A DNA stretch of 64,000 nt from an uncultured Clostridia bacterium (GTDB taxonomy: Bacteria > Bacillota > Clostridia > Christensenellales > UBA1242): positions 17,655 to 81,654 of the forward strand of contig CAKVHV010000005.1 in NCBI GenBank assembly GCA_934754475.1. Direction: 5' to 3'. Positions 1 through 7,165 of this stretch are shown one piece after another. The notes under the pieces were generated by a model. That model was given only the letters and a program-made list of their open reading frames with translations. It made no database searches and was not told where the DNA came from. The translations under genes were made by a program, and so were the position numbers. Numbering within the stretch: position 1 is the first letter of the stretch; every line of letters begins with the position of its first letter.

Positions 1-1
1 T

Positions 2-646
2 TGGAAAGTCGAAGTTTTGTCATCAAATGAAACCGAACTTGGTGGAATTAAGGAAGCACAAGTTAGAATTAGTGGCAAAGGCGCTTATAGCAAGTTTAAG
101 TACGAAAGCGGTGTTCATCGTGTTCAACGTGTTCCTGAGACCGAAAGTTCAGGAAGAATTCATACAAGTACAGCAACTGTTGCTGTTCTTCCAGAACACG
201 AAGAAGTTGATGTTGAAATCAACGAAAAAGATTTGCAAATAGATGTTTATCGTTCGGGAGGTGCGGGCGGTCAACACGTAAATACAACAGATAGTGCGGT
301 TAGAATTACTCACTTGCCAACTGGAATTGTTGTTGCATGTCAAGACGAAAGGTCACAACTCAAGAATAGAGAAAAAGCAATGTCTATTCTCAAGAGCAAA
401 CTTTATGATTACTTCCAAATGCAAATTAATGAACAATATGCTTCCAATAGACGAAATCAAATTGGCACAGGCGACCGTAGTGAGAGAATTAGAACATATA
501 ACTATCCACAAAGTAGACTGACTGACCATAGAATCAACTATACATCATACAATCTCGAAGCATTCTTGAATGGTGATTTGGATGATTTGATTTCTAATCT
601 ATCAATTGCCGAACAAAAAGAGAAACTAGAAAAAATTACATTATAA
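2..646 (+). CDS. prfA: peptide chain release factor 1, C-terminal part (5' end outside window)
   Basis: RF1 recognises UAA and UAG stop codons in the ribosomal A site and triggers peptide release. The frame is already open at base 2, before any start codon, so the N-terminal domain lies upstream of the window. The codon-recognition tripeptide reads PET inside HRVQRVPETES, which is the RF1 PxT form; RF2 would carry SPF. The catalytic GGQ is in SGGAGGQHVNTTDS, and the conserved GSGDRSE-type segment appears as GTGDRSERIRTYN. The C-terminus is complete. trpS follows 40 bases downstream, so the two may be cotranscribed. The family assignment is secure; only the missing 5' end is uncertain. Confidence 0.97.
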   Translation, partial: WKVEVLSSNETELGGIKEAQVRISGKGAYSKFKYESGVHRVQRVPETESSGRIHTSTATVAVLPEHEEVDVEINEKDLQIDVYRSGGAGGQHVNTTDSAVRITHLPTGIVVACQDERSQLKNREKAMSILKSKLYDYFQMQINEQYASNRRNQIGTGDRSERIRTYNYPQSRLTDHRINYTSYNLEAFLNGDLDDLISNLSIAEQKEKLEKITL

Positions 647-686
647 AATTTTTTGAACTACTCTTAAATAAAGAAAGGAAAAGATT

Positions 687-1682
687 ATGGACAAAAAAAC
701 AATTTATACAGCGATTAAGCCAACTGGAATATTAACACTTGGCGGATATATTGGTGTTGCACAAAATCTCAAAGATATGGTTAATAATTATAACGCATAT
801 ATCTGTATTGCCGATTTGCATGCACTAACAATCAATCCCGACCCCCAATTTCTCAAAGAGAATACTTACAAACTATTATCCTTGTATTTGGCACTTGGTA
901 TTAATACTGACAAATGTACTCTTTATCTTCAAAGTCAAGTACATGAACATGCCGAAATCAATTGGGTGCTTTCAAACTTTACTATGCTCGGCGAAGCGAC
1001 AAGAATGACACAATTCAAAGACCACCAAGCCAAGTCAAAAGAAATCAACATGGGACTTCTTAACTATCCTATTTTGATGGCGGGAGATATTTTACTTTAT
1101 GACACAGATATTGTGCCAGTTGGAATTGACCAAAAACAACACGTTGAACTTTGTAGAAATATTGCTATTAGATTTAATCACAAAATGGGCGAAACATTCA
1201 AAATTCCCGATGTGCTACTCAGAAAAGAAGGTTTCAAAATCGGTGGACTAAACGACCCAACCAAAAAGATGTCTAAATCCGAAAGGGGAGATACCGGAAC
1301 AATCTTTATTGAAGACACAAAGGAAGAGATTATCAAAAAAGTTAGACGTGCGGTAACGGATAGCGAAAATGTAATTAAATACGACCCCGAAAACAAACCC
1401 GGTGTTAGCAATCTGTTGACAATTTATGCTTGTCTTAAAAATATTGATATTCAGTCGGCTGTTGCTCAGTTTGAAGGTCAAAACTATGGCACACTCAAAA
1501 ACGAAGTTGCAAATGCAATAATCGAAACCCTTGAACCTTTGCAAAAAAAGTACTACAAGTACTTGGACGACAAAGAGTATTTGGATAGTATTCTATCCAA
1601 GGGCAAACAAAAAGCCCAAGCCAAGGCTCAAGAAACTTTGAAAAAAGTTTATAGTACTCTAGGACTTGTTTCAAACGACTAA
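687..1682 (+). CDS. trpS: tryptophanyl-tRNA synthetase
   Basis: This class Ic aminoacyl-tRNA synthetase charges tRNA-Trp in the cytoplasm. At 331 residues it has the usual length for bacterial TrpRS. The HIGH-equivalent is PTGILTLGGYIG at about residues 12-23; the common Bacillus form is TLGNYIG, so Asn is replaced by Gly. The KMSKS loop is intact as KKMSKSERG near residue 194. Other family segments are DILLYDTDIVPVGIDQ, which binds the adenylate and tryptophan, and the C-terminal KPGVSNLLTIY stretch. A GAAAGG ribosome binding site sits about 9 bases before the ATG. A strong AT-rich terminator follows directly. Confidence 0.97.
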   Translation: MDKKTIYTAIKPTGILTLGGYIGVAQNLKDMVNNYNAYICIADLHALTINPDPQFLKENTYKLLSLYLALGINTDKCTLYLQSQVHEHAEINWVLSNFTMLGEATRMTQFKDHQAKSKEINMGLLNYPILMAGDILLYDTDIVPVGIDQKQHVELCRNIAIRFNHKMGETFKIPDVLLRKEGFKIGGLNDPTKKMSKSERGDTGTIFIEDTKEEIIKKVRRAVTDSENVIKYDPENKPGVSNLLTIYACLKNIDIQSAVAQFEGQNYGTLKNEVANAIIETLEPLQKKYYKYLDDKEYLDSILSKGKQKAQAKAQETLKKVYSTLGLVSND

Positions 1683-1691
1683 AATAACAAA

Positions 1692-1739
1692 AAATAAATA
1701 TTTAAGCCTAAACAATTGACTTAAATATTTATTTTTTTT
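1692..1739 (+). terminator. intrinsic terminator after trpS
   Basis: Arms 1692-1706 and 1720-1734 are a perfect 15-bp inverted repeat with a 13-base loop, followed by a T run. The stem is almost all A-T, which is typical of this genome. Confidence 0.8.
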
Positions 1740-1779
1740 ATAATGTGGGTAATATTTGGTTAAGTTAGGGATAGCGCAA

Positions 1780-2178
1780 ATGTTTTTTAATTTGAGAAAA
1801 AAAGGTAATAAGCTTTTGCCAATACTTTTGCAAATCTTTGCAATGGGTTGCCTTTTTGTTGCTATTTTTGACAAAGAAGCAGTATTTATCTTCAAAGATT
1901 TTGTAGATAGACTTCAATTAGGGGCAGATATTGAAATGACTCTAATTAGGCTATTGCTTCCTTTTAGAATGATTGCACATTGTCCGTCATTCTACGCCTT
2001 GTTACTTATAATCACCCCAATTGTTTATTTGGCAAGCAACAAACAAATCTTTGGATTTTTTGAAATCACACCTTTTAAGTATAAGTATTGTGATGTTCAA
2101 GAAAAAGAATACGAAATAGAAAACTTTTGTGAACAAAAAAATTCTTCATATCTCAAAACTATGAGACTACTCTTTTGA
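1780..2178 (+). CDS. small membrane protein of unknown function
   Basis: I do not recognise this protein. The ATG at 1780 is preferred over an in-frame TTG at 1756 because AGGGA lies 8 bases upstream of it. That gives 132 residues beginning MFFNLRKKGNKLLP. There are two or three hydrophobic segments, around LLPILLQIFAMGCLFVAIF and FYALLLIITPIVYLA, separated by a short charged stretch. The C-terminal tail is charged and probably cytoplasmic. Its 3' end overlaps a hairpin at 2150-2181. It stands between the trpS terminator and a repeat-rich spacer, so it is probably transcribed alone. The combination of ribosome binding site and clear membrane pattern suggests a real gene, but no relative supports it from memory. 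Confidence 0.55.
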   Translation: MFFNLRKKGNKLLPILLQIFAMGCLFVAIFDKEAVFIFKDFVDRLQLGADIEMTLIRLLLPFRMIAHCPSFYALLLIITPIVYLASNKQIFGFFEITPFKYKYCDVQEKEYEIENFCEQKNSSYLKTMRLLF

Positions 2179-2189
2179 GATAACCTTTT
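2150..2189 (+). terminator. possible terminator overlapping the end of the small membrane protein gene
   Basis: Arms 2150-2158 and 2173-2181 form a 9-bp inverted repeat, followed within four bases by a T run. A second, weaker hairpin (2199-2204 with 2216-2221) precedes another T run at 2227. Neither is as clean as the other terminators here. Confidence 0.4.
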
Positions 2190-2377
2190 TGTAGTGCATG
2201 TGTCAGATGAGTTAGGACACAGCGGTCTTTTTTGCATTTATCAAAAAATAATGTTGAGTTAAATTATTTTTTATAAATCTTTTAATTTTTGGACCACACT
2301 ACATTATCATTACTATTATAAGATATTGTTTTATCTTATAAATTTTTTGGTTACAATTTTGTAACAGTAGCGATAAA

Positions 2378-2552
2378 AAGGTTTAAATTTTTTGCAAGAA
2401 AAATTTATTAATAAGGTTTAAATTTTTTGCAAGAAAAATTTATTAATAAGGTTTAAATTTTTTGCAAGAAAAATTTATTAAAAAGGTTTAAATTTTTCGT
2501 AAGGGAAATTTATTAAAAAGGTTTAAATTTTTTGCAAATAAAAAATTTACTT
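2378..2552. repeat. 35-bp tandem repeat array, five units, in a gene-free spacer
   Basis: The 521-base gap between 2179 and 2699 contains five head-to-tail copies of a 35-bp unit starting AAGGTTTAAATTTTTTGCAA. They start at 2378, 2413, 2448, 2483 and 2518. Units 1 and 2 are identical and unit 3 differs only at its end. Unit 4 has several substitutions in its centre, and unit 5 degenerates after about 20 bases. Each unit contains an inverted repeat (AAATTTTT with AAAAATTT), so each could form a small hairpin. The rest of the gap (2553-2699) is AT-rich and I see nothing coding in it. Confidence 0.9.
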
Positions 2553-2699
2553 AATTAATAAATATTGTCAAAAATTACGAAATTTACATATGAATTAATA
2601 ATTTGCAAAAAATAATATATCCGAATGTAAATACTATTTAAAATAAGTTGCATTATAGTTAATTTATATGTAATTTGCAATTTTTGGATAAAAAGAGTT

Positions 2700-4934
2700 A
2701 TGTTATTATTTAGTTATTTAATTATTGCCATAGTGACTTTGGCATTGCTTTTGTCATATTGGCTTTTGAAAAAGAAAAATAAATCAACTAGCAAATTTGA
2801 AAAAATATTGATGTATGTGCTTGCTGGTGTATTTTTCTTGCGTTTTATGTGGAGAAGAGATAGTTTGTCGGATAGCTACATGCTCCGTAGCAACAATTTT
2901 GATAGTGCATTTTTGAATGCTTACTCAATTATTGTTACGTGGTTTACTTATGCTTCGACACTAATACTTATTTTGTATCCATTCTTTGATATTCGTGGCA
3001 AAAATGTGCTTGTCAAATATTTTGTACTCCCAATGAGTATAATTTCAAGTGCAAGTTTTTTCATACTCGGAATTGCAATTGACGGAAGACTTGCCTTTGA
3101 AACTTTCAATCTAAGAATGCTTATTATGGCTTGTGAGTTTGGCTTGACACTTTCGCTTAGTATAATTGTGTTTGTTTCAAATGGCTACTTTAAATCAAGT
3201 AAGTCTGAAATTAAAATTCTTTGGTACTTGCCTTTGCTCTTGCTTGCAACAATGCCACCATATGTTTTGCAAGGCTTGTTTGGAAGAGTTAAATATAGTG
3301 TTGAACTCAAAGGTTTCAAGTTGCCACATCGAATTATTTTGTATTTTGCATTTATAATCCCAGTAGTACTTTATTTGTTGTTTAAAAAGAAAGACCAAGA
3401 GACCAAAAGAGCGGTTCTTCTCTATATTAGTTTGGGAACACTAATGTCATTTAGTGGTGGATACAAATTTCCGGACTTTTTGGATATTACACACTGGCCA
3501 TTCCACTTGTGTAATACAGCAATGTATATCGTTGCTATTTGTCTAATATTTAAGTGGAACAAATTATTTTACTTTACATATTTTATCAACGTCTTGGGTG
3601 CGTTGCTTGCAATGCTTATGCCAAACTACTCATCAACTTCAAATCTATTTGATAGTAGTCTAGTTAATTTTTATATCAATCACTATATTGCATTCTTTAT
3701 GCCTTTGCTAATTGTAGCACTTGGTGTTTATGCTAGACCAAAGCTCAAAGAATTTATTTATTCGATGATTGGGTTCTTTGTATACTTTGCTTTGGTTTTG
3801 ATATTAAATGCATGGTTTAGCAATTACGGAAGTGTCGATTACTTCTTTGTAAATAGCGACTTTATAGCCGACAAACTCGGTGCTTGGTGCGAAAAACTTA
3901 GAGATAATCATATTTGGCACTTTACAATCGGAGAGCTTAGTTTTACTTTCTATCCCGTTTATCAACTACTATTCTTTTTGGTTTATGTTGGATTGGGTGC
4001 GGGTGTATGGTTTGTCTACGAAGGTGCATATTCCTTCGTTGATACAATCTATGATATTTTGGCTAGAAAGGAAAAAATTAAACTAGATAAAATTGCACTC
4101 GAAATATCTTTGAACGGAAGGGGGATGGATGAGCCTATGAACAAACAAAACAAAAACAAATTAGTTTTGAATAACTTTAGCAAACGTTATGGCAAAAGCG
4201 ATGTCTATGCTGTAAAAGATGCAAGCCTAGAAATTAATGGCGGTGAAATCTTTGGATTTCTTGGTTCTAATGGTGCTGGGAAAAGTACTATTATCAAGTC
4301 AATTGTTGGAATTCAACCAATAACAAGCGGAAGCATCGAAGTCTGTGGCTATGATGTAGACAAACAATCTGTCATGGCGAAAAAGAATATCGGCTTTGTT
4401 CCCGACCACTATGCCTTGTATGAAAAATTAACGGGAAGAGAATATATAAATTATATCGCCGACCTTTATGATGTAAGTTTGGAAGATAGAACCAAAGCGA
4501 TTAATAAATATGTAGATTTGTTTGAGTTAAATGATGCTTTTGATAATCAAATCAAAACTTATAGTCATGGAATGAAACAAAAAATAGCAATTATGTCAGC
4601 ACTTGTTCACAATCCAAAAGTTTGGATTTTGGATGAACCATTGACTGGACTTGACCCAAATAGTATTTATCAAGTCAAAGTCTGTATGAAAGAACATGCC
4701 AAAAAAGGCAACATTGTATTTTTCAGTAGTCACTTAATAGATATTGTAGAACAACTTTGCGATAGAATCGCAATAATCAAAAAAGGAAAAATTCTAACAG
4801 TTCAAAACGTTGAAGACATCGAAAAGGAATGTTCTTTGGAAGAGTATTATCTCAAAGTTGCATCGCAAAAAGTTATGCCAACCAAAGTTAAACCCGAATC
4901 GAATACTTCAACAACCGAACAAAAAGCAAAATAA
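2700..4934 (+). CDS. YwaF/TMEM164-like membrane domain fused to an ABC transporter ATPase
   Basis: The protein has 744 residues. Roughly residues 1-465 are polytopic, about 12 hydrophobic segments. They include HWPFHLCNTAMYI and a later NHIWHFTIGE region resembling the YwaF/TMEM164 family of integral membrane proteins. Residues 480-744 are a complete ABC ATPase: Walker A GSNGAGKST at 522, signature YSHGMKQK at 621, Walker B VWILDEP ending near 647, and an H-loop SSHL near 678. The C-terminal tail is Lys/Ser/Thr rich. The next gene encodes the matching permease, so the operon is an ABC-2 type exporter. An internal ATG at residue 480 is preceded by GGAAGGGGG, so a free ATPase might also be made. 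The substrate is unknown. Confidence 0.85.
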   Translation: MLLFSYLIIAIVTLALLLSYWLLKKKNKSTSKFEKILMYVLAGVFFLRFMWRRDSLSDSYMLRSNNFDSAFLNAYSIIVTWFTYASTLILILYPFFDIRGKNVLVKYFVLPMSIISSASFFILGIAIDGRLAFETFNLRMLIMACEFGLTLSLSIIVFVSNGYFKSSKSEIKILWYLPLLLLATMPPYVLQGLFGRVKYSVELKGFKLPHRIILYFAFIIPVVLYLLFKKKDQETKRAVLLYISLGTLMSFSGGYKFPDFLDITHWPFHLCNTAMYIVAICLIFKWNKLFYFTYFINVLGALLAMLMPNYSSTSNLFDSSLVNFYINHYIAFFMPLLIVALGVYARPKLKEFIYSMIGFFVYFALVLILNAWFSNYGSVDYFFVNSDFIADKLGAWCEKLRDNHIWHFTIGELSFTFYPVYQLLFFLVYVGLGAGVWFVYEGAYSFVDTIYDILARKEKIKLDKIALEISLNGRGMDEPMNKQNKNKLVLNNFSKRYGKSDVYAVKDASLEINGGEIFGFLGSNGAGKSTIIKSIVGIQPITSGSIEVCGYDVDKQSVMAKKNIGFVPDHYALYEKLTGREYINYIADLYDVSLEDRTKAINKYVDLFELNDAFDNQIKTYSHGMKQKIAIMSALVHNPKVWILDEPLTGLDPNSIYQVKVCMKEHAKKGNIVFFSSHLIDIVEQLCDRIAIIKKGKILTVQNVEDIEKECSLEEYYLKVASQKVMPTKVKPESNTSTTEQKAK

Positions 4935-4962
4935 AAAGATAAAAAATCAAAAAAGGAGAGAA

Positions 4963-6612
4963 ATGGGCGGACTCAAAACTTTGTGCAAAATGCAACTCAA
5001 AGACCGAATAAACTTGAGTTTTTTAAAAAGTACAAAACAGACAATATTCAAGGTTGTATTATCACTTTTGAAATTTGCACTTATTACAGCGGTTATATAC
5101 CTAGGGTTCTATATTTTGAGTTATCTAAGACTTGTGTCGTTGCTTCCGGGAGTTCCGGAGAACTTGTTTGAAGTAATATTTACATGTCTTATGTTGCTAT
5201 CAATTATTGTATGCTCGTTTGGACTAGTCAAGACTTTGTACTTTGCCAAAGATAACTTTATGTTACTGACTATGCCAGTAGACAGAACCAAAGTATTTTT
5301 CTCAAAATTAATAGTCTTTTATATCTATGAATTTATAAGAAACCTAAACTACTTTTTGCCACTTCTTGTTGCATATGGAATGATAAACAAAATGCCATTC
5401 TACTATTATTTTTGGTTAGTGCTTGCGATGTTTATAATCACTCTAATTCCAGTTTGTATAGGTGCACTCCTTTCCATTCCACTTATGTATATCCAAAACT
5501 TTGTTAAGTCGTACAAATTCTTGGAATACACTTTTGTTGTAGTTCTAATTGCGGGTGTAAGTATTGGTCTAATTCTTGTTATTAATGCCATTCCTTCCAA
5601 TTTTGATTTAATTGGCACTTGGGGAACAACCTTTTGGAATATACAAAATTTCTTAAATAAGTTTAACGAAATATTCAAGCCATTTACATGGATGTCAATT
5701 GCAATAGTTGGCAAAAGATATGGAATTTCAAATAATCTATTTAGGCTTGAGCAATGGATTGCAATTCTAATTATTTTGGGCGGAATTGCCATAGTATTTG
5801 GACTAACTTATTTGTTAGTACGACCAATGTATTTTCATATGGCAAGCACTCCATTTGAATACAAAAAAGAAAAAATCACCAAGACTATTCCAAACAAGAA
5901 ACGAAATGCTTTCTGGTCGGGAGTTATCAAAGACTTCAAACTAAACTTCCGAACACCAAGCAAATTCTATTCGTTAGTTGCAGTAATAATTGGACTTCCA
6001 ACATCAATATTTTTACTAAACAAAATTTATTCGGCAATGGATACAAGACTAACGGGTACTAATATGTCAATAGCATTTAATATCTTGTTGATTTTGCTTA
6101 TTGCACTTTCTTCAAATACAACACTAGCACATATTTATAGCGAAGAAGGAAATGCAAGATACCAACTCAAAACAAACCCAAAACCACAAATGAATTCACT
6201 TGTGTCAAAGTTGGTTATAAATAGTGTATTTATGACATTTTCTATTCTTGTAACAGTTATAATCTTTGCTAGTTTTCTCAAAATTAGTGTAGTGAATACG
6301 ATTTTAATTTTTGTGTTTATTGAGAGTTTATACTTGGGGCATATGCTCCATAGTGTCGAACTGGATATAATGAACCCACAAACCCAAAGATATCAGACCG
6401 AAGGCGACAATCTTAGCAATCCAAACGACTTAAAATCGGTTATTTTTGCATTTTTAATATCAATTATCTTTGCACTTATTACTTACTTTTTAATAAGCGA
6501 AAATATGAATATCGTTTGGACAAAAGTCATGCTTTTGGCAGTTGCCTATATGTTAATTAGAACTTGGCTGTTTGTAAACAAAATAAAAGTATATTATAAG
6601 GAGATAGGCTAA
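4963..6612 (+). CDS. ABC-2 type exporter permease
   Basis: This integral membrane protein of 549 residues has about 12 predicted transmembrane segments in two halves. A cytoplasmic linker around YKKEKITKTIPNKKRN separates them, as in putative ABC exporter permeases of the ABC_tran_2 type. The start is ATG 4963 because AAAGGAGAGAA lies immediately upstream; the reading frame stays open further 5' but overlaps the ATPase gene. The phrase FAKDNFMLLTMPVDRTKVFFSKL, where such permeases contact the ATPase, is recognisable. It lies 28 bases after the ATPase gene, and its stop overlaps the next start in TAATG. The exported substrate cannot be inferred from sequence. Confidence 0.82.
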   Translation: MGGLKTLCKMQLKDRINLSFLKSTKQTIFKVVLSLLKFALITAVIYLGFYILSYLRLVSLLPGVPENLFEVIFTCLMLLSIIVCSFGLVKTLYFAKDNFMLLTMPVDRTKVFFSKLIVFYIYEFIRNLNYFLPLLVAYGMINKMPFYYYFWLVLAMFIITLIPVCIGALLSIPLMYIQNFVKSYKFLEYTFVVVLIAGVSIGLILVINAIPSNFDLIGTWGTTFWNIQNFLNKFNEIFKPFTWMSIAIVGKRYGISNNLFRLEQWIAILIILGGIAIVFGLTYLLVRPMYFHMASTPFEYKKEKITKTIPNKKRNAFWSGVIKDFKLNFRTPSKFYSLVAVIIGLPTSIFLLNKIYSAMDTRLTGTNMSIAFNILLILLIALSSNTTLAHIYSEEGNARYQLKTNPKPQMNSLVSKLVINSVFMTFSILVTVIIFASFLKISVVNTILIFVFIESLYLGHMLHSVELDIMNPQTQRYQTEGDNLSNPNDLKSVIFAFLISIIFALITYFLISENMNIVWTKVMLLAVAYMLIRTWLFVNKIKVYYKEIG

Positions 6613-7055
6613 TGAAAAAATCTACACTTATAATGATTGCTATAGTTTACATTGCATCCATTGTAGTAATATCTATATTTGGGATGAAGTCAGTTGTTTA
6701 CAATGAGATTATTCCAGTAACAAAGATAGAATGTCTCAATGTTACAGACGACAAAACTGAAGTTGAATATGACGGAGACACCAAAGTCATATCCGTTGAG
6801 TACAAAAAACCCGGTAATGCCGAAAATCTAACCGGAACAATGGTTCAACTAAGTTGGAGAGTTCTTCCGGATAATGCAAGCAACAAAAAAGTCAAGTTTG
6901 TTCACAATCAAACCACTCGTGCTGAGTTTGTCAAAGACGAAGCGGGAAACGAAGTTGGACTAATCTTGTTTACGGGCAAGGTTGTTTTGAATATAAAAAT
7001 CATGTCAACTGATGGCACACAAGTTTTTGAAGAAATTGTTGTGTGGGCATACTAA
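6612..7055 (+). CDS. membrane-anchored Ig-like protein of the exporter operon
   Basis: The 147-residue protein has one N-terminal hydrophobic segment (LIMIAIVYIASIVVISIFG) and then an extracytoplasmic region of about 115 residues. That region looks like a bacterial Ig-like beta domain (pattern SVEYKKPGNAENL then VQLSWRVLPDNASNKKV). The start codon overlaps the permease stop by one base (TAATG), implying translational coupling. It is probably an accessory or anchor factor for the ABC exporter, but this is inferred from context only. The signal segment has no Cys lipobox, so it is a membrane anchor or a cleavable signal and not a lipoprotein. Confidence 0.65.
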   Translation: MKKSTLIMIAIVYIASIVVISIFGMKSVVYNEIIPVTKIECLNVTDDKTEVEYDGDTKVISVEYKKPGNAENLTGTMVQLSWRVLPDNASNKKVKFVHNQTTRAEFVKDEAGNEVGLILFTGKVVLNIKIMSTDGTQVFEEIVVWAY

Positions 7056-7165
7056 GGGGGTGTGAATTTTAGGAATTATTATTAAATTTTTAAACAAAAT
7101 AAATCAAGTAAGAAAAAATTACAAAATTCCTACTTGGGAAAAACTTTAAAAAGGGAGATAAATAA

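Noticed and set aside
2378..2552. CRISPR array
   Set aside because: The 35-bp units are directly adjacent with no variable spacers, and no cas genes are present in the window.
4810..4962. An N-terminal extension of the ABC permease overlapping the ATPase gene
   Set aside because: AAAGGAGAGAA directly before ATG 4963 decides the start. The extension is Lys/Asn-rich and reads the ATPase tail in another frame.
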